Numbered from the stretch's first letter, positions 1 to 12,461 are shown. The stretch is 64,000 nt of DNA from Tetrahymena elliotti 4EA (GCA_000231825.2 JH720348.1:139752-203751); one strand, 5' to 3'. A program made the numbers and translations. Notes: generated from the sequence alone by a model not told the origin.

Positions 1-2
1 AT

Positions 3-566
3 TATTAAGTTAATTAATTTTCTCATAATTTTTTGTAAATTGTTTCAGAAAAAGTAGAATTTTTAAGTTTACCAAATTTATTCTGTATGAAAAAAGTAGC
101 AGATGATTCTAAACATTTAAAATAATTAAAGAAAATTGAGATTTGGGGTCCAAGCTTAAAATAGTTTATGGATAATATGGGTCCCTAAGAGCTAAAAAAA
201 TGTTTTATTTAGAAATTACATTTAGAATTCTATAGAATCACAGCATAATATTAATAATATAAAGAAGATTATAAAAAATTTTTAGAATATGAAGGATATA
301 TTTTACAAATTCGTATAGATTCCTTTTTTCAAAAATAAGATTTTGCTGATCTTTTTCAATATGTTTTGAATGATAAAAATATAATTTATTTAAAATTGTA
401 TCCCCAAGACGATTATACAGAAATGAATTAAAAATACACAGACACTATAAATACTTTTTCAAGTAATGTCTAAATCTAAGTATTATTCATAAATGCTTTC
501 AATAAATTTATTGTATAAGATATGAGTCTGAATCCAAAATTAATCTTATTAGATTTATATTATTGA
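3..566 (+). CDS. LRR-like family copy A, 3' part only
   Basis: The C-terminal ~187 codons of a member of the leucine-rich-repeat-like family that recurs through the first 28 kb; the 5' part lies left of the window. Read with TAA/TAG as Gln it stays open from base 3 to the TGA at 564-566 and ends in the family's common residues DLYY. It aligns residue by residue with the ends of copies B, D and F, but lacks a short segment that they carry just after the conserved FPQDD/FPQY stretch. No frameshift is visible in this part. The family is not one I can name; Leu/Ile periodicity suggests an LRR solenoid. Confidence 0.75.
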
Positions 567-1143
567 TTTCTCAACTTTGTAATTTCATAGTCCATAATAG
601 TTTAGTATTTTATAAAAACTCTTTTAAAATTGAAGAGTTAACTTAAAAGATTTAAATAAAATAAACTTAAATTAATAAACAAAAAAAAAACACATTAAAA
701 TTAAAAATTTTTTTAATTTTTTAACAATTTTATTTAAATTTTTTATTTTAGAATAAATAAATTTCAATCTAACTATTGTATATATTATATGTTTGTTAAT
801 TAATTAGATCATTTTTTTTGATTGTAATGTACTAAAATCTTAAAAGCTACGTAAAAAGTAAAACTTATTTATTTATATCTTATTCAGCTCTTAAATAATT
901 TCTAAAGTTTTCTAAATTAACTCTTTGTTTATTACTATTTTAACTTCTAATATAATTATTTCTAATTTAACATTTTAGTTTAATTTTTGATTTTAATTTG
1001 GTGCTAAATTTTGGTCAATCAGAATTCACCAAATCAACTTATTAGTATTTTTAACAAGTATTTTAGTAAAGTAAATCTAATTTCTATTTTGATAAAGCTT
1101 TTATATAAATAAATAATTAGAAAGATATAAATCTATATAGTGA
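567..1143. other. Intergenic, duplicated 5' flank of copy B
   Basis: AT-rich spacer with no gene. The last ~350 bases resemble the upstream flanks of copies C, D, E and F, including a run resembling GGTCAATCAGAATTCACC near 1010-1030. The duplicated unit therefore carries its own promoter-side sequence. Confidence 0.6.
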
Positions 1144-3255
1144 ATGAATAACTTAAAGTACCATATTTCTATTAAAAATTTAGCAAAAGAATAATTTGTT
1201 GAGATTGATCTTTTAACAGATGATCTTGAAAAAAAGCAAGTAGAAATAAATTAGTTATTGAGCAGCTGTAAAGAGTTTTTTGAGTTAGAAATAATTTTAG
1301 GCTCAGGAATAGGATAATTAGTAGAAAAATCAAGTTAATTAGAGAAGTTTTATCAATCTATTACAGACAAGCTGAATTCTGTAATTGGCACCATTTAGAA
1401 TATCTTCAGATTAGAAAAGATAGTATATCTAACTTATTAAAATTTGGATTGCTTGTTTAGTCCAGAAGAGACATTGTGTTAGTTCATAAGAGAATTTTAG
1501 TTCATTTCTGATCTAAATATTTATTCAAGAAAAGAAATATCAGTAGATTAGTTCAATTAAATCGTTTAAGCTGTAAGCTTTAAAAGAGAAAAGCTTGAGA
1601 ATATTCGCCTAGAGTTTAGCTTGAAAGATGAATAAACTAAGGTAATGATACCCCCCAAGCAATTAGAGCATATAAAATGTTTGTCTTTAATAAATTTGAC
1701 ATAGTAGAATCAAATAAATATCTTCAAATTAGCAAAAGAAATCAAAGAAGTATAAATATACAACAATTCGTTTTCTAGATTGAAAATTTAAACAATAATT
1801 AATGAATTACCATTTTTGAAGAATTCTCTAGAAAGACTTTCACTTAAAATTGATGTAAATTAACATTTGTAATCTGAGAATTGCTTAAAATCAATAGAAA
1901 AATTAGAAAATTTGAAAAGCCTTCATATCTTAGCTGTAAATCTGAAGAACGAAAATCTTGATGTGACTAAATTAAAGAAATTAGAAAGTTTAAGTCTTAT
2001 ATTTTCTGATGCAATCAATTATTTATTAAATCATTCTAATTTACCTCAGCTTGTTGAGCTAGATATTGCTGTTGGATCATGCGATGCTAATAAATTAAGT
2101 CTAAAATAACTCAATAATTTGAGATTTTTAAATGTAACCATAAGGTAAACAAAATTGGCTGAAACAAAAAAAACCATTTCATGTTTAGAAAAATTTTCAG
2201 AAATAGCACATTAATTAAATCAGCTTGAACTAGATTTTAGTTAGTCTAGTTACTTTTAAATGAATACTATGAGTCCTTAATTGATTTAGGCAATTGGTAT
2301 CATGCTAGAAAAATGCTCTGAAGAAACTAAAATTTGTCTAAATAACAAAAATTGTCAATTTAACACTGAAAAAAGATTTGAACTAGCCATACAAATGATG
2401 AAAATACAAAACTACAAATAATTCTGTCTTAACAACATTTGTATCTATGATTAACTAGAAGATACTCAAGTGATATCTGTTGAAAAATTAGAAAACAAAT
2501 TTCCATATTATTTATCAATATTTTCTTAATCTCAAAATCAAACAAGTTAAATTGTAAGTATTGGTTGAATGTAATTGAGAGATAATTTTTCAATCTACCA
2601 AAGACATATCTCACTATTTCAAAATTTTAAAGCTTTCTTACTATCATCTATGCAATCCTATTATTAAGTTAATTAATTTTCTCATAATTTTTTGTAAATT
2701 GTTTCAGAAAAAGTAGAATTTTTAAGATTACCTTTTATATTCTGTTTGAAAAAAGTAGTAGATAATTCTAAGCATTTAAAATAATTAAAGAAAATTGAGA
2801 TTTGGGACCCTAGCTTAAAATAGTTTATCGATTCTATGGGTCCCTAAGAACTAAAAAAATGTTTTAGCTAGAAATTACATATAAAATTTAATAGAATCTT
2901 TTAAAAATATTAATAATATAAAGGAGAATATTAAAAATTATTAGAATATGAAGGATATATTTTTGAAATTAGTATAGATTCCGTTTTTAAAAAATAAAAT
3001 TTTGTGGATCTTTTTCAATATACTTTGAATGATAAAAATATAATTTATTTAAAATTGTTTCCCCAAGACGATTATACTATACCACAAGAAGAGTATCTTC
3101 AAAATTAGGAAATGAACTAAAAATTCGCAGACAATATAAATGATTTTTCAAATAAAGTGTAAATCTAAGTATTAATCATAAATGCTTTCAATAAATTTTT
3201 TGTAAAAGATATGAGTCTGAATCCAAAATTAATCTTATTAGATTTATATTATTGA
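1144..3255 (+). pseudogene. LRR-like family copy B, interrupted by one in-frame TGA
   Basis: Full-length copy: ATG at 1144 (MNNLKYHISI start shared with C and D), TGA at 3253-3255, same frame throughout with no indel. One TGA at 2566-2568 interrupts it where intact copy D has a Trp codon (D: SISW; B: SIG-stop). As written it yields 474 residues, missing the last ~229. An intron starting at the nearby GTAAGT (2554) and ending at the first good AG would be 50 nt and would break the frame, so splicing does not easily rescue it. The sequence otherwise looks well kept, so the stop is recent, a sequencing error, or read through. Confidence 0.75.
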
Positions 3256-5513
3256 TTATTCAACTTTGTAATTTCATAGTCCATAATAGTTTAGTGCTTT
3301 ATCAAAACTCTTTTAAAATTGTAGAATTAACTTAAAATATTTCAATAAAAACAAACTTAATAATTAATAAACAATAAAGCACATTAATATTTAAAATTTT
3401 TATAATTTTTTTAGCTTTAAATATTAAAAACTTCTCAAATCAATATAAATCTTACTTTATTGTCTGCAACAAAACAAGTAGGATATTCTGATTAAATCAC
3501 ATAAAATAAAATTAAAGGTGAGATTGTGGTTGGTTTTAAAACTACTATTGTAGAAATATGGCAACAAAAAAATTATTATCATATATCTAAAGCATTTTAC
3601 TTCATAAACTATTTTTTATTGCTTTATGCTCTAAATTCTTCCAACATTTTCCTAAAATTCTATATTTTTATTAATGTTAAATTTGAATTTATCATTATTG
3701 GTATTTTTATTAAAAATGTAAGTTTTAAAGTAAAATCAATTGATATTTTTTGTATTATATTCAAATTAAATGGGTGGTAATAAAAAAGGTATTTGAAATT
3801 AATTAAGTGGATATGGTTTTCTTTAAACTAATTTTATGGATATTTAATTTATCATTTTGTTAATTTGGAACTATGCTTTTAACAATATTTCAAATAAAAA
3901 AAAGTTCAGAATTCAGCAAAAATTTTATAACCATCACTTTTTCTAGTCTAAATTAAAGACTTGAAATAATAAGTTAAATTTTTCTATATCCATTCCATTA
4001 TCTGTGTTCTAATTGGATAATTAAATAGATATTGAATTCCTGGAGGAGTAAGATCCATACTAAACATTTTAGACCTCTTTGTTGATAAACTCCTTTTAAA
4101 ACATCATTAGTTTTGGAAAATTATTAAATGCCCCTAATATCAAATGATTATTACCTTAATTTTATAAATAAAAATAATAAATAATAGAATATTTTTATGA
4201 AATTTTTTGTAATTTATTTCTCACTTTTGAAAAATTTAGTCCTTTTATTTTTATTTCAGGATATTTATTTTTTATGAAAATTCCAAAGCTAAAATTGAGT
4301 TTTCATTTTAAATATTTTTTAAAAGTCAAAATGATTTAGTTTTTAGTTAAAATAATTTTCTTTGAAGCAAATTTTTTAAACTAAATAAAGATAATAATTT
4401 CTTTCACCTTATTTATTGGATTATCCAATCTTAGAATGAAAAATAGTAGATAAAAAAAAAGCAAATTATTTTAAAACCTCAAAATAAGTTTATCACATAC
4501 AAAAGTTAGCCTTTTAAATTTTATAAAATATCTATTGATCCTTACATTATTAATAAATAATTTGATTGAATAAAATAAAATATGTTATCTGTTTAGATAA
4601 GACAAAATCTATATATTTAAGAAAAATCTGTTAATACGTAATTATTTTATACTACCCACCTCATTAATGTACCTATTTTACACAATGTGTGTATTACGTA
4701 ATAAGTGTAAAATAAGTAGATTAGGTGGGTAGTAAAATAACTATATATTGGCAGAAAAATCAATCTATGATAGTTCTATTCTTTTAACATTATTTATTAA
4801 AAATTTAAACTAAAACTCATTGATAGTAATCAGATGGGTAAAATCTATAGATAGATTTAAGTTTTTTAAAAACTAGTTTCTTCTTTTATTTTGAGTTTTT
4901 TAAATACTTAAATTGTAAGATAAGAAGTATGACACAAATACTTTATTTAGATTTAATAAAGCTCCTTAGTTATCAAATTAAATTATTTTAGGATAAATTG
5001 CACTCAAAAAGATTGAGAAATTACATGATAGATAATAAGATACGTCATCTAACAGAAAACAACAGAAAGTAAAAGAAAATATGAAAATGATATCATCATA
5101 AACTTTTCTTTGCTTCTTTACTTGATTTATTTGAAATTATTTTCAAAGATTTTATATTAATTTCTTCAAATTAAAAAAATATTTAAAATATTTTCATTAA
5201 TTTTTGGATATAGTTATTTAAAAGAAATAATATCTTATTATCCTGTATTCATCATATAATAATAATAAGAGGGAATAAAAAACAGTCACTAAGTTTAATC
5301 CCTTTAATTTCAAAAATACAAAACAAGTCAAACGATACAAATTTTTTAACAAGGTTTAATTCACAAAAGTTTTACCTTTTAAACTATAATTTAAATTATT
5401 TAGCCTATAACTAACTATATGGCATTTTTTCTTTCTTTTAAAAAGCTAGCAGATCAATTAGTAAAATAATAAACATAAATAAAATCAATCAAAAATTGCA
5501 AAAAATAAAAAAA
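3256..5513. other. Intergenic with inverted-repeat element
   Basis: 2.2 kb with no convincing gene on either strand. It contains the imperfect inverted repeat at 4640-4741 and the promoter side of the surface-antigen gene. An 84-codon plus-strand reading at 3526-3780 is low-complexity F/I/Y/K and was not accepted. Confidence 0.5.
4640..4741. repeat. ~100-bp imperfect inverted repeat (MITE-like)
   Basis: The left arm reads ATTATTTTATACTACCCACC and onward. The right arm, reverse-complemented, reads GTTATTTTACTACCCACCTA and onward. Each arm is ~38-43 nt, with a short AT-rich centre containing ATTACGTAAT. The ACTACCCACC core is unusually GC-rich for this DNA. Size and symmetry resemble a MITE or a terminator-like hairpin. 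No target-site duplication was established. Confidence 0.6.
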
Positions 5514-6056
5514 ATGAGCAAAATATAAGTCTTTGTTGCTCTCTTAGTATTTGCAGGTTTTGTATCAGCTTCATGTCCTGAAAATTCAACATAAGCAACA
5601 TATACAGGCGAAGAAATTTGCTTCTGTAACACAGGCTATTGGGCTGCTAAAGATGAAACTTGTAAAAAATGTGAAGGTAGCAGTTTTTCTCCTTAAGGTA
5701 TGACAAACAATGGTCCATACTCTAATTTATCTTCTTGTAATATTTGTGTTGCAGGTTATTACATTCAAACTCCTGCTGATAGTACTTCAACTAATTTTGC
5801 TTCTGATATTTGTAGTCCATGCCCTGCAAATTCTACCTCTATTCTATCTACATTTACAACAAGTATTGCAAACTGTAGTTGTTATGATACTAATGCAATC
5901 GCTTTATCATTTTCCTAAACTACTTGTGTATTCAAAACTGGTTCTGGTTCTGTTACCACAACTAAAGATGCTGCTTCAGGGTGTATGCTAAGTTCTTCTT
6001 CTTCTTCCATATTACCAGCCTTTGTTGCATTGGCTTTATTAGTCTTACTTATTTGA
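5514..6056 (+). CDS. Cysteine-rich GPI-type surface antigen (i-antigen-like)
   Basis: 180 residues, ATG 5514, TGA 6054-6056, two Gln written TAA early (codons 5 and 24). N-terminal signal peptide (residues 1-19, core VFVALLVFAGFVSA), then a Ser/Thr-rich ectodomain with Cys spaced as CFCxxGYW, CxxC, CNICxxGYY and CxPC. The C-terminus is SSSSSSILPAFVALALLVLLI-like, a small-residue omega site followed by a hydrophobic tail, which signals GPI anchoring. This is the layout of ciliate immobilization antigens, which coat cell and ciliary surfaces. It is short for that family (members often have several ~90-residue Cys repeats), carrying about one and a half. It stands alone between LRR-like copies B and C. 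Confidence 0.85.
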
Positions 6057-7360
6057 AAATAACTATTTTCAATTCAAGCAACTTGAAAAACTCTTTAGAA
6101 TTGAAAAGCAAATAAGAAAAAATTTAGCTTTTTATTTCTTTTTAAATAATTTAATATGTTTATTGATTTCAAAAATAATATTTAAAAAAATAATATTAAT
6201 CAAAAAAATTTTTTATCGAATACATGAAATCAAGAAACTACATAAATAAAATGTTTCTTTTAGTTAGACTAGAATAAATGATATCTATAAATAAATCTTT
6301 GCTGAATTCTCAAAAATATTTTAAATATTATTTAAAGCCTTAAATCAATTTTAAATTCACAAAATCATTAATTAAATAAATAAACATAAAAATTAATTTG
6401 TTTGAAGAAAGCCAGGTTTTAAAACTTGATTTAAAAAAATTACAAAAAGTTCATTCTAAAAAATAAATAAAATTTTTAATCAATAAAATAATATTATTTT
6501 AAAAATTATTTATTATCCCATCAAAATAACTTAAGTACTTCTTTCAAGATTTCTCTAAGAATATTCAATTTTTAGTAAAATATGGTTAGGATTAATTAAT
6601 AATTAATTATTTTTTTAAATCAAAAACTCATCGTATTGATGATTTAATATTGGATTCTTCATTAAAAAAGCTATTTTCCAAATTAAAACATACTTATCCT
6701 CAGTAAATAAAGATTAACCATATTTTAATTGATAAAAATAAATAGCTTAAAATTGAAAATTAGAAAATAGAATTCAAGAATTTTTATTAGTTAAGCCATT
6801 AATAGTTTTTGTCAAATTAAAATAGTATATAATTCAAAAACTATATAAAAAAATTAAGATCTTAAACAATAATTCAAAATATTTTTGTATTTCCAGCTAT
6901 CTATCTAAAAATAACTTTAATTTAGAAGCTCTTTTACTTTAATTTACATGCTCATTTATATCTTTATTTTTTATTCCTATACATATTCTTATTTTAGCTA
7001 CAAAAAGTATTTTTTATTTGTTAATTAGATCTTTTTTTTGATTGTAATGTTATCAAATATTAAAAGCAATGAAAAAATAAATAAACCTATTTATTTCCAA
7101 CTCTTAAATTGTTTCAAAAGTTTTGTAAATATTTCTTCTTGTTTATTATTTTTTCTCTTTGTTTATTGTTACTTAAATTTTAAAAATATTATTTCTAATT
7201 TAATTTTTGATTTTAATTTGGTGCTAAATTTTGGTCAATCAGAATTCACTAAATCAATTTATTAGTATATTTAAAGTATTTTATTAAGGTAAATCTAATT
7301 TCTATTTAAATAAAACTATATATTAATAAATAATTACAAAGATAATAGTCTATATAGTGA
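6057..7360. other. Intergenic, duplicated 5' flank of copy C
   Basis: No gene seen. From about 6960 on it resembles the upstream flank of copies B and D. The 75-codon plus-strand reading at 7038-7265 is just this flank being open. Confidence 0.5.
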
Positions 7361-7951
7361 ATGAATAACTTAAAGTACCATATTTCTATTAAGAGTGTTG
7401 CAAAAGAATCATTTGTTGAGATTGATCTTTTAACAGATGATCTTGAAAAAAACCAAGTAGAAATAAATTAGTTATTGAGCAGCGATAAAGAGTTTCTTGA
7501 AATAGAAATAATTTTAGGTTCAGGAATAGGATAATTAGTAGAAAAATCAAGTTAACTAGAAAAGTTCTATCAATCTATTACAGACAAACTAAAATCTGTA
7601 ATTGGCATCATTTAGAATATCTTCAGATTAGAAAAGATAGTATTTCTAACTTATTAAAATTTGGATTGCCTCTTTAGTCCAGAAGAGATCTTGTGTTAGT
7701 TCATAAGAGAATTTTAGTTAATTTCTGATCTAAATATTTATTCAAGAAAAGAAATATCAGTAGATTAGTTCAATCAAATCCTTTAAGCTGTAAGCTTTAA
7801 AAGAGAAAAGCTTGAGAGTATTCACCTAGAGTTTAGCTTGAAAGATGAATAAACGAATATTGTGATCCCTCTAATATCCTCTCCTTTAAGACACCAATTT
7901 ATTGTATCTATTTTATTTTATTCTAAATAAGTTTCTGCATATTTAGAATGA
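7361..7951 (+). pseudogene. LRR-like family copy C, 5' quarter only
   Basis: Starts MNNLKYHISI like B and follows the family closely for ~170 codons. Homology stops abruptly at about 7870, right after the conserved GTGATCCCT. The frame runs on through unrelated sequence to a TGA at 7949-7951, giving ~196 codons. The missing three quarters of the gene are not found downstream. What follows is an antisense transposase remnant, so the truncation coincides with an insertion or deletion breakpoint. Confidence 0.8.
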
Positions 7952-8335
7952 ACCAAAGAGACTTTATTATATTCAAAAATTTATCCTTTCAAATAATATT
8001 GAGCTAATTATTTTTTTCTATAATGGAACAATCAATATGCTTTTGAGTCTAGATTTCCTTCTATAATTTAGAGCTAGAGAGGCTTTTCATATGATATGAT
8101 GCTCCAAACATGCAAAAACTTATTTTGGATATAATTTTCTAGTTAATAGCAATCTTTCATTATTAAATCTGAGTGAGAGGAATACTAGACAAATCTGTTC
8201 CCTATCTTTTGTTTTTTTAAATTACTTTTCCCTCATCTGAAAATAAAACTTCCTTCAATTTACCTTTGCATGACTATTTTATAAATATTATATTGATATA
8301 GATGATATTTTTTTATAGATAGACAATAAAATTTC
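7872..8335 (-). mobile_element. Decayed Tc1/mariner-type transposase fragment
   Basis: Read on the minus strand, ~8230-8275 gives KEVLFSDEG, the hallmark VLFSDE of the first catalytic Asp of Tc1/mariner transposases. Further on come SFCMFGASYHMKS (compare the family's VMVWGxISYxGK) and KHIDCSIIEKN (compare YIDII). Two in-frame TGA codons interrupt this reading (near 8161 and 7996), and the third catalytic acidic region is not recognisable. The fragment begins exactly where copy C's homology ends. Assignment rests on motif order, not on a search; no terminal inverted repeats were found. Confidence 0.5.
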
Positions 8336-8357
8336 TTCGAACAAAAGTAAAGAGCTT

Positions 8358-8826
8358 TCATAAAAAATAGAAAATTTTTAGAAAAAACTTTATCTTTTAT
8401 TTCAAATAATAAAAAAATGTTTAATTTTACTCTTTAATATAAGCAAAAACATCTTGATTAAACTAACTAAAGATAACACCAGAATAATAACAATAAATTA
8501 AATCTTGAAAAAGACAACAAACAAGATAGATATTGAAATATGGGATGATAATAACAATAAGTATTTTAAAAATTTTAACTGAGGTATTAATTTTTTATTA
8601 AATTTATTAAGCATGATTTGGTAAGATGTACATTAATTAAAAGAACTAAGTTAATAGTTTAGGTTGTAAAGAATCCACATCATTGTTTTTTTAGTCATCA
8701 TTTACAGTGTAAAAAAAGTCCTCATTTTTATAGTCAAAATTGTCTTGCTTGTCAATATGATGAGTATTTTCAAAAACAATCGTCTAAGAAGACAGACAAT
8801 AGATTGAGAATAGATTTTTTCAAATA
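8358..8826 (-). CDS. Possible minus-strand reading frame, unidentified
   Basis: About 156 codons free of TGA on the minus strand, no clear ATG start. The first part is Asp/Asn/Lys-rich and protein-like (for example TVNDDQKNNDVDSLQPKLL); the last part is F/I/Y-rich and may be non-coding. It lies just upstream, in the minus sense, of the transposase remnant and could be an older part of the same element or a dead gene. A TGA-free run of this length is not rare in such DNA, so confidence is low. Confidence 0.2.
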
Positions 8827-9917
8827 AAAATAAATATTGAAAAGAATATGAATAATATCTTTATTTTTCAAATTTAATATTTTAAAGAGATTAATGAAAA
8901 TTTTTTTTCTCTCAGATTTTACATCAATTTTTGAAATTTAATCTACTTTGAGAATAATTTATTAATTTACTTTTATTGATTTTCTCTTCAAAAACTAATT
9001 ACTCATTTAATCATAAAATATACCCTAAAATACCTAAAAAGAGTTTCAAATAGTGTGGTTCTTTAAGGAAATGTGAATAATTGTCAAAATTATCAAATAA
9101 AAAATTTGATCGTCATTTGACTCAAATTTTGATAAGGAAATTTTAATCACTGTTCATTTACCATAAATTCTCTTCATTCAAAATCAAAAATACTTTTTTT
9201 TAAAGTGATTCTAAGTTTTAATAAAATCAGCAGCATGATTCTTTAAAATATCACAAAATTTTTATCAAATAAATTAGATAATACAATTCTAATTTATTAA
9301 ATATTTATTATTTTAAAAAGCTATCTTAATTAGATGTTATACAGTATTGTGCAAGCCGGGTGGCTTGCAAAAAATGTACTGGATTTGAAGATGAAAAATA
9401 TTAAAATATTCTTAATCAAATCTTTTTTTATTACCAGCTATCAAAAAATAACCATCAATTTTAATAACTTTAATTTAGAAGTTCTTTAACTTTAATTTAT
9501 ATCTTTATAAGCTATTTTGACTTCCCTAAATATGCTTAATTTAGTTACATAAAGTATTTTGCATTTGTTAATTAGATCTTATTTTTGATTATAATTTTAT
9601 AAAATATTAAAAGCTATGTAAAAATAAATAGACCTATTTATTTAGACCTTATTTGGCTCTTAAATTGTTTCTAAAGTTTTCTAAATATCTCTTTTTGCTT
9701 ATTATTTTTTCTCTTTGTTTATTACTATTTAAAATTTAAATATCATTTTTCTAATTTAACATTTTAAATATTTTTGATACTTTATTTTGGTCCAATTCAC
9801 CAAATCAACTTATTGTTATTAGTATATTTAACAAAGTATTTTATGAAGTCAAATTTGATATCCTTTTTGATATTCTATATTAAATAATAATTAAAAAGAT
9901 ATTAGTCTATTAAGTGT
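8827..9917. other. Intergenic with GC-rich hairpin, then duplicated 5' flank of copy D
   Basis: No gene seen. Contains the hairpin at 9342-9384. From about 9430 it matches the upstream flank of the other copies. Confidence 0.5.
9342..9384. repeat. GC-rich hairpin
   Basis: GCAAGCC (9351-9357), loop GGGT, GGCTTGC (9362-9368): a perfect 7-bp stem. It is flanked by weaker outer pairing (CAGTA near 9342, TACTG near 9380) and followed by an A-run. It stands out in otherwise ~20% GC DNA and sits just before the duplicated flank of copy D begins. Confidence 0.6.
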
Positions 9918-12020
9918 ATGAATAACTTAAAGTACCATATTTTTATTGAGAGTGTAACAAAAAAATAATTTGTTAAGATTGATCTTTTAGCAGATGATAT
10001 TTAAGATAATCAAGTAGAAATAAATTAGTTATTGAGTAGCGATAAAGATTATTTTGAGTTAGAAATTATTTTAGGCTCAGGAATAGGATAATTAGTAGAA
10101 AAATCAAGTTAATTAGAGAAGTTCTATCAATCTATTACAGACAAGCTAAAATCTCTAATAGATACCATTTAGAACATCTTCGGATTAGAAAACATATTAT
10201 TTCTAACTTATATAAATTTTGATTGCCTGTTTAGTCCAGAAGAGATTTTGTGTTAGTTCATAAGAGTATTTTAGTTCATTTCTGATCTAAATATTTATTT
10301 AAAAAAAGAAATATCAGATGATTAGTTCAATCAAATCCTTTAAGCTGTAAGCTTTAATAGAGAAAAGCTTGAGAATATTCATCTAGAGTTTAGCTTGAAA
10401 GAAGAATAAACTAACATTATAATCCTCAAGTAATTAGAATATATAAAATGTTTGTCTTTATGTAATTTGACATAGTAGAATCAACTAAATGTCTTCAAAT
10501 TAGCAAAAGAAATCAAAGAAATAGAAATAATCAACAATTATTATTCTAGATTGAAAATTTAAACAATATTTGATGAATTACCATTTTTGAAGAATTCTCT
10601 AGAAAGACTATAACTTAAAATTCATGTAAATTTGCATTTGTAATCTGAATACTCTTTAAAATCAATAGAAAAATTAGAAAATTTGAAAAACCTTCATTTA
10701 GAAGCTGCCAATATTAAGAACCAAAATTTTGATGTGACTAAATTAAAGAAATTAGAAAGTTTAAAACTGATATTTTCTGATGCAATTAATTATTTATCAA
10801 ATCATTCTAATTTACCTCAGCTTGTTGAATTAGAAATTGTTGTTGGGTCATGTGATGCTAACAAATTAAGTTTAAAATAACTCAATAACTTAAGAGTTTT
10901 GAATATAATCATAAAGTAAACAAAAGTGGCAGAAACAAAAAAAACCATCTAATGTTTAGAAAAGTTTTCAGAAATAGCACATTAATTGAACTAACTTGAA
11001 CTATATTTTGATTAGTCTAGTTAATTTTTTATTAATATTACAGGTCCTTAATTGATTTAGGCTATTGGTATCATATTACAAAAATGTACTGAAGAAACTA
11101 AAATTTATCTGAATAATAACAATTGTTAATTTAATACTGAAAAAACATTTGAACTAGCCACACAAATGATAAAAATAAAAAACTACAAATAATTCTATCT
11201 TAATGACATTTGTATCTATGATTAACTAGAAGATTTTCAAGAGATATCTGATGAAAAATTAGAAAATAAATTTCCATATTATTTATCAATATTTTCTCAA
11301 TCCTAAAATCAAAAAAGTTAAATTGTAAGTATTAGTTGGATATAATTGAGAGATAACTTTTCAATTTTACAAAAACATATCTCACTATTTTAAAATTTTA
11401 AAGCTTTCTCACTCTCGTCTATGCAATCCTATTGTTCAGATAATTATTTATCTCATAATTTTTTGTAAATTATTTCAGAAAAAGTAGAATTTTTAAGATT
11501 ACCTTATATTTTCTGTTTGAAAAAAGTAGTAGATGATTCAAAGCATTTAAAATAATTAAAAAAAATTGAGATTTGGGACCCAAGCTTAAAATAGTTTATG
11601 GATAATATGGGTTCCGAAGAGCTAAAAAAACGTTTTAGCAAGAAATTGCATATTAAATTCAATAGAATATTAAATTATTCAGAATTTTAAGATGATTATA
11701 AAAAATTTTTAGAATATGAAGGATATATTTTTGAAATCAGTATAGATTCGATTTTTCGGAGATAAGATTTTGATGATCTTTTTCAATATATTTTGAATGA
11801 TAAAAATATAATTTATTTAAAATTGTTTCCCCAATACGGTTGTATTTTTTCATATGAAGACCTTCAAAATTAGGAAATGTACTAAAAATTATCAGACACC
11901 GTAAATGATTTTTCAAGTAATGTTTAAAACTAAGTCTTAAGCACAAATGCTTTCAACAAATTTTTTGTATCAGATATGAATTTGAATCCAAAATTAATCT
12001 TACTAGATTTATATTATTGA
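9918..12020 (+). CDS. LRR-like family copy D, intact, 700 residues
   Basis: The reference copy. ATG 9918, TGA 12018-12020, 701 codons in one frame with many TAA/TAG Gln. The N-terminal ~180 residues are charged with a coiled-coil feel. From ~residue 170 there are Leu/Ile spacings such as LEYIKCLSLCNL, LENLKNLHLEA and LKKLESLKLIFSDA, typical of irregular leucine-rich repeats. The C-terminal third has a second Leu-rich part and ends LILLDLYY. No signal peptide or membrane segment is seen, so it is probably intracellular and binds protein partners. I do not recognise a named family. Single exon. A four-TM gene follows on the opposite strand 440 bases downstream. Confidence 0.85.
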
Positions 12021-12461
12021 TTGATTTCTAAATTTTGTAATTTCATAGTCTATATTATTATTTTTTTTAAACTCTTTTATAAATTTTAGAATTAAATTTG
12101 AAAAATTAATAATATTTTAATAGAAATGAACTCTGGGGTTCTGTCATGTCAGTTAATTCACATGCAAGTACATTATTATAGTATTTTTTTGAGTTAAAAT
12201 AGGTATTTAGATTATAATATAAGTTTTATGGGAATTAAATTAAAATAATATTTATAGGTTACATTTTTAAATAAACTATTTAAGAAATAAAACAAATTAA
12301 AATGAGTTATTTCAAAATTAAATTTCAATAAACTAAAGTCAATCAAGAATTATATACTAAAAGAGTGTGCTTACTTTATTAATTTTTTATTTTAATATTC
12401 AACTTAATTGTTTTTCTTTTATTTTAGGAAGTAAATTTCTAAAATTAATAAATACTTTCTT

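Noticed and set aside
2554..2603. An intron that would remove the TGA of copy B
   Set aside because: GTAAGT...AG exists but is 50 nt and breaks the frame, and intact copies need the same bases as coding sequence.
3526..3780. 84-codon plus-strand ORF
   Set aside because: Low-complexity F/I/Y/K translation in intergenic DNA, no homologue among the duplicated copies, no start context.
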